Shown: piece after piece, positions 60,969-64,000 of the stretch | Layout of the letters: every line of letters begins with the position of its first letter | Position numbering within the stretch: position 1 is the first letter of the stretch | From: Natronococcus sp. CG52 | GTDB taxonomy: Archaea; Halobacteriota; Halobacteria; Halobacteriales; Natrialbaceae | Reading direction: 5' to 3' | DNA: 64,000 nt | Assembly (NCBI RefSeq): GCF_023913515.1 | Contig: NZ_CP099391.1 | Location: 1,612,001 to 1,676,000 of the forward strand | Notes under the pieces: model-generated | Database searches by the model: none | What the model saw: only the letters and a program-made list of their open reading frames with translations | What the model was told of the DNA's origin: nothing | Program-made: the position numbers and the translations under genes

Positions 60969-61148
60969 CTCGAGACGGCTCCGCCGGTCGGCCTTTTCCG
61001 ACGGTTACCGTTCGATCGATCACCGTCTGACTCCCGTCCGGAGCAGGCTTACCGCCACGAGACGACCGGTCAATCGGGATGAGTGTCAGCGTCGGGCGTC
61101 AGTCACGGGGATTGGATGGCGGGAAGCACTACCGGTAACGTAACTGGT

Positions 61149-61153
61149 CTATA
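61149..61153 (+). promoter_or_regulatory. TATA box of the HTH_10 regulator
   Basis: CTATA lies 24-28 nt before the ATG at 61,177 and supports it over an in-frame start at 61,159. Confidence 0.45.
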
Positions 61154-61176
61154 CAGATTTGTGGACTGTACTGGTG

Positions 61177-61866
61177 ATGACGACAGTCGTCGATCTCGAG
61201 ATTCCGGCCGATCGGCTCGGAGTTGCCCACGCGTTCGATCGTGTTTCGACGTTCGAGTTTCACATCGGCGGGATGGTCGGTGACTTTCCCCCGCTGGTCT
61301 GGGTATCTGGCCCGGACCAGCGATCCGTTCGGCGGGCACTCGAGGCGGATCCTACCGTGGAGATCATCGCCGATCTGACCGACGATCCCCGGAACGAACG
61401 CGACGGCGACGAACGGGTGCGTGATCGGTGGCTGTATCGTCTCGAGTTCGGAAGTCGGGTCAAACTGTTTCAGCAACTCGTCTCGGAGAACGAGGGAGCG
61501 ATTCTGGAAGCGAGCGGGCAGAACGATCACTGGTCGGTACAGTTGCTCTTTCACGATCGCCGGGCCGTCTCCGAGTGTCACGCGATGTTCGACCAGTACG
61601 ATTTTCGGGTGAACGTGGCACGGGTCACCGGCATGAGCGATCTCCCGAGTACGCGAACGCCGCTCACCGAGACCCAGTACGAGACGATCTGTAAGGCCCA
61701 CGAACTGGGGTACTTCGACGTTCCGCGGAAGGTAACGTTGAAAGAACTCGCGGCCGAACTGGACATCTCTCATCAGGCGCTCTCCGAGCGTCTCCGTCGG
61801 AGTCACGCCGCGCTCGTTAGCGCCGAACTGTCGAACGACATCGCACCACCGAAGATCGATCCGTGA
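61177..61866 (+). CDS. Bacterioopsin-activator-type HTH_10 regulator
   Basis: A protein of 229 residues. The N-terminal 150 residues are the sensor half (VVDLEIPADRLGVAHAFDRV, HWSVQLLFHDRRAVSECHAM). The C-terminal HTH_10 domain reads LTETQYETICKAHELGYFDV, VTLKELAAELDISHQALSER, LRRSHAALVSAEL. It is downstream of, and in the same direction as, the catalase gene at a distance of 208 bp, with its own TATA box. A link to oxidative stress is possible but not shown. Confidence 0.88.
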   Translation: MTTVVDLEIPADRLGVAHAFDRVSTFEFHIGGMVGDFPPLVWVSGPDQRSVRRALEADPTVEIIADLTDDPRNERDGDERVRDRWLYRLEFGSRVKLFQQLVSENEGAILEASGQNDHWSVQLLFHDRRAVSECHAMFDQYDFRVNVARVTGMSDLPSTRTPLTETQYETICKAHELGYFDVPRKVTLKELAAELDISHQALSERLRRSHAALVSAELSNDIAPPKIDP

Positions 61867-62042
61867 GCCGGTCTTCGGGACGCGGCGGATTCCGTTCACC
61901 TTCGTTCCAGATCACCTGGACGGATGACAACACCCGAATATGATCGGAAATTTAATTTCGAAATAATTTGATTCTGCATCGGGTAAGTGTGGGAATAGGA
62001 TATTTTATCGCAACCTAGACTCATTTCGCACCAACAATTACC

Positions 62043-62049
62043 TTTAATA
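62043..62049 (+). promoter_or_regulatory. TATA box of a candidate non-coding transcript
   Basis: TTTAATA in an AT-rich stretch (61,930-62,060), followed after about 23 nt by the first hairpin of the structured segment. Confidence 0.4.
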
Positions 62050-62069
62050 GTTGACAGAGTAACAGTGAG

Positions 62070-62230
62070 GTGTCGGCGTAATCGCCGACGGACAGCGGCC
62101 TTGCTACGCGGTCTAGGAAGTGCCGGTGGATGACTCGTGCTCAATCACCTTCGGCGGTCACTCGTGGCTGTGTGACCGCTCCGCTGTGAGGCTCGGGTCG
62201 TGCCTCGGCCCAGGCACGATCCCGTATCCG
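62070..62230 (+). ncRNA. Candidate structured RNA (three hairpins)
   Basis: No gene fits here, yet three strong hairpins follow one another: GTCGGCG-TAAT-CGCCGAC (62,072-62,089, perfect 7 bp with a four-base loop), GCGGTCAC…GTGACCGC (62,154-62,161 with 62,172-62,179, perfect 8 bp), and CGGG+TCGTGCCT-loop-AGGCACGA+CCCG (62,194-62,224, twelve pairs with one bulged base). A TATA box is at the right distance upstream. I do not recognise it as RNase P, SRP RNA or a tRNA. A remnant of an insertion-sequence end with hairpins is an alternative. Confidence 0.4.
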
Positions 62231-62300
62231 TTCCGAAGAACGAGAAACCGCTTTGTACCTCCCGTGCGGCCGGCCGTCCCTCCTCTCGAGTCCCGGATCG

Positions 62301-62753
62301 TCAATCCGCGTGTGGCACGCGCCTCGTCCCGTTCGTCTCTGTCTGACCCTGGAGAGCCGTGTGCGCGTGAAACACGACCGAGAAGTCCTGCGGACTGGGG
62401 ATCGCACAGGCGAGCCAGCCGATCAGCGCTGCCGTAACGACCGGCGGCTGGCTGGTCCCGCTCCCGGTGGCGACGAACACGAACGCAGGGACGGCGAGGA
62501 ACAGCGGTGCCAGGGCTGCGACGCGGAGGATCCAGGGTGGTTCAGCACCGGTCGGGTGTGGCTGGACGACCGCCCACGGGCAGCTCCGTAACAGCCCGAG
62601 GACGCCGCCCCGCCGATCCGGTGCGTACGAAATCGTGTAGTCGATGGCAGCGAGCCGAAGCACGAGAGCGTGTGACCACTCGTGAGCGATCAGTCCGAGC
62701 ACGACGACCAGTGCGAGTGCGCCGCCAGTAATCAGCAGTTCCGTTCCAAGCAT
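62301..62753 (-). CDS. Membrane metalloprotease-like protein (HEWSH motif)
   Basis: A protein of 150 residues with about four helices. The first contains LGLIAHEWSHALVLRLAAID, an HExxH zinc motif inside a membrane segment as in site-2 proteases and DUF3267-type proteins. Later LACAIPSPQDFSVVFHAHTA supplies an Asp that could be the third ligand, in a position like the DG motif. It is shorter than true site-2 proteases and lacks a PDZ domain. Its substrate is unknown. Confidence 0.75.
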   Translation of the reverse strand: MLGTELLITGGALALVVVLGLIAHEWSHALVLRLAAIDYTISYAPDRRGGVLGLLRSCPWAVVQPHPTGAEPPWILRVAALAPLFLAVPAFVFVATGSGTSQPPVVTAALIGWLACAIPSPQDFSVVFHAHTALQGQTETNGTRRVPHAD

Positions 62754-63007
62754 AGCAGGTGCAAGCCGTTTATATTCAGCGCCGGGCAGACCCCGTTCGA
62801 GTTTCCAGTTACCCCACGCATCTCTGTGGTAGAAGTAGTACGATATTACTGTCCGGCTTCACATATTGTGGTATTATACTAACAACGGAAACGGTTTGCA
62901 CCCGATTACAGAGCCGCCGTGCGATCAGGTGTGCACTGACTTCAGTGGCTACTACAGGTAGCGACTGGCTGGCCAACGGTTAAGTCCGTGGGGAGGTATT
63001 ACATGCC

Positions 63008-63739
63008 ATGGCACTTCGTGACTCCCTCGAGTTCGGCCACGCGGACCGCAAGCAAATCTACGAGTACGTGGAGCGACACGGAGCGGTCGATCCCACGAAG
63101 GCACAGGACCGTCTCGGCATCGATCCCGGCGGCTTCCGCCACCACGTCGCGATCCTGAAGCGCGACGGTCGTCTCGAGGAGAAAGACGGCACCCTCAGAG
63201 TGACGATCGACGCCGGTGCCGAAGAGGAGTACCGGTCGGCGGAACTCGAGTTCCACATTCGACCGGCGAGACAGGAGGACCTCTCGGGCGTCATCGGCGC
63301 GATCCGACAGGTCGCCGAGGAACGGACGTACATCGAGGCCGAGAGCGTCGCCGACGAGATCGACCACGAGGAGGCACTGCTCCGCCACAACGAACTCGAG
63401 TCGCGGATGTTCTTCGTCGCGACCGTCAACAACGAGGTCGTCGGCTGGGTCCACCTCAACGCGCCGGAACTGGAGAAGCTTTCCCACACCGCCGAACTCA
63501 CCGTCGGCGTCCTCGAGGGATATCGCGGGCACGGTATCGGTGCGCACCTCCTCTCGCGAGGCCTCGAGTGGGCGGCCTCGAACGGCTACGAGAAGGTCTA
63601 CCAGAGCGTCCCCTCGACGAACGAGGACGCGATCGCCTTCCTCGAAGAACACGACTGGGAGACCGAGGCGGTCCGGGAGGACCACTACAAGCTAAACGGT
63701 CATTACGTCGACGAAGTGATGATGGCCGTCGAACTCTGA
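63008..63739 (+). CDS. GNAT acetyltransferase with N-terminal winged-helix domain
   Basis: A protein of 243 residues. Residues 1-68 look like a winged helix (RKQIYEYVERHGAVDPTKAQ, IDPGGFRHHVAILKRDGRLE). Residues 80-230 are a GNAT domain: FHIRPARQEDLSGVIGAIRQ at its start, ELTVGVLEGYRGHGIGAHLL as the acetyl-CoA site (RGHGIG) and NEDAIAFLEEHDWETEAVRE at the end. A DNA-binding domain fused to an acetyltransferase suggests a regulator acting on chromatin or on itself, or a GNAT recruited to DNA. ATG 63,008 opens the first helix. Confidence 0.85.
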   Translation: MALRDSLEFGHADRKQIYEYVERHGAVDPTKAQDRLGIDPGGFRHHVAILKRDGRLEEKDGTLRVTIDAGAEEEYRSAELEFHIRPARQEDLSGVIGAIRQVAEERTYIEAESVADEIDHEEALLRHNELESRMFFVATVNNEVVGWVHLNAPELEKLSHTAELTVGVLEGYRGHGIGAHLLSRGLEWAASNGYEKVYQSVPSTNEDAIAFLEEHDWETEAVREDHYKLNGHYVDEVMMAVEL

Positions 63740-63783
63740 CCGGTTCGACGGACGCCAAAAGTGGCAGACGGCCTGCGGGCCGA

Positions 63784-64000
63784 TCAGGCCGGGCTCCCCT
63801 CGCTCTCTGCGATCTCGAACAGGTCGTCGTACCCCTCGTCGGTCGGGAGCTGGTTCTTGATGTCCTCGAGTGCGCCCTCGGTGACCGCCCCCTCGACCAC
63901 GTCGAGGACGACCCGTGCGTGGAAGGCGGCGTCGGCGGCGTCGTCCTCGCCGATCTCTTCGCGCTCGGCGACGCGGTCGACGAACTCGTCGAACTCGAAG
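63784..64000 (-). CDS. DUF2267 family protein (5' end outside window)
   Basis: The 72 C-terminal codons are visible. FEFDEFVDRVAEREEIGEDD then DAAFHARVVLDVVEGAVTEG and ALEDIKNQLPTDEGYDDLFE match the helical DUF2267 domain (repeated helix pairs with …LxQLP). The function is unknown; the family is often linked to stress-response loci. It converges with the GNAT gene. Confidence 0.75.
   Translation of the reverse strand, partial: FEFDEFVDRVAEREEIGEDDAADAAFHARVVLDVVEGAVTEGALEDIKNQLPTDEGYDDLFEIAESEGSPA

Noticed and set aside
1..64000. CRISPR arrays, rRNA genes and complete transposase genes.
   Set aside because: None seen: no regularly spaced repeats of 28-40 bp, no rRNA-like sequence and no DDE or HUH transposase frame in the window.

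Overview
The window is about 64 kb of a haloarchaeal chromosome, probably a Natrialbales-type organism (family level is inference). The evidence is: very high GC, Asp/Glu-rich acidic proteins, archaeal S17e ribosomal protein, archaeal ATP-dependent DNA ligase, CofD of F420 synthesis, bacterioopsin-activator-type (HTH_10) regulators, MBF1, archaeal pilins with the SPVIGVILM core, Tat signal peptides, and a tRNA-Trp that carries an intron. Most starts look leaderless: T-rich or TATA-like boxes lie about 24-30 nt before the start codon at many genes.

Region by region. 1-15,040 is core metabolism and information genes: a partial geranylgeranyl-reductase-type flavoprotein, a D-2-hydroxyacid dehydrogenase, a universal stress protein, aspartate-semialdehyde dehydrogenase, ribosomal protein S17e, a CitG-like/DUF447 pair, a membrane histidine kinase, a Dus-like/CofD pair, an aldo-keto reductase, a GCS2-type glutamate-cysteine ligase-like enzyme and the replicative-type DNA ligase. 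15,040-17,720 is a lower-GC patch with a HTH_10 regulator and a half-size EamA transporter. 17,719-23,900 holds hisC, a coupled AK6-like kinase and CDP-alcohol phosphatidyltransferase, MBF1, triosephosphate isomerase, a TIR-domain protein that ends tail-to-tail with a zinc-finger/J-domain protein, and DUF3054. 24,290-31,260 has an ornithine-cyclodeaminase-family enzyme, an HMG-CoA-synthase-like protein fused to a DUF35-type zinc ribbon and coupled to a thiolase, a DHH phosphoesterase, Hsp20 and a DJ-1/PfpI protein. 31,715-39,100 has a large Tat-exported repeat protein, a YcaO protein, a methyltransferase, a lipoprotein and a damaged cupin. 39,326-48,655 has a solute-symporter operon whose transporter carries an in-frame TAG, an SDR, a cytidylate-kinase-like protein without the P-loop lysine, an acyl-CoA synthetase, IMP dehydrogenase and a DUF5794 protein.

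At 48,702 an intron-containing tRNA-Trp marks the left end of an accessory element of about 4.9 kb. It is bounded by two imperfect direct repeats of about 120 bp (48,920-49,040 and 53,691-53,810). Each repeat carries a degenerate copy of the tRNA 3' end. The element holds a run of small overlapping plus-strand genes (zinc protein, J-domain protein, nuclease-like fragment). Minus-strand mini zinc proteins sit between them. A membrane protein, an AbrB-like protein and two tandem type IV pilins follow. I see no integrase, so it looks like a decayed or satellite-type integrated element. To its right come a C2H2-like mini protein, a multi-sensor histidine kinase, a zinc ribbon protein, enoyl-CoA hydratase, a large clade-2 catalase, a HTH_10 regulator, a highly structured non-coding stretch (62,040-62,230), a membrane metalloprotease-like protein, a HTH-GNAT fusion and a partial DUF2267 gene.

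The points most worth attention are: the tRNA-Trp-linked element and its nested mini-genes; the HMGS-like/DUF35 fusion that has lost the HMGS catalytic Cys and His; the amber-interrupted symporter; the TIR/zinc protein; and the candidate structured RNA.
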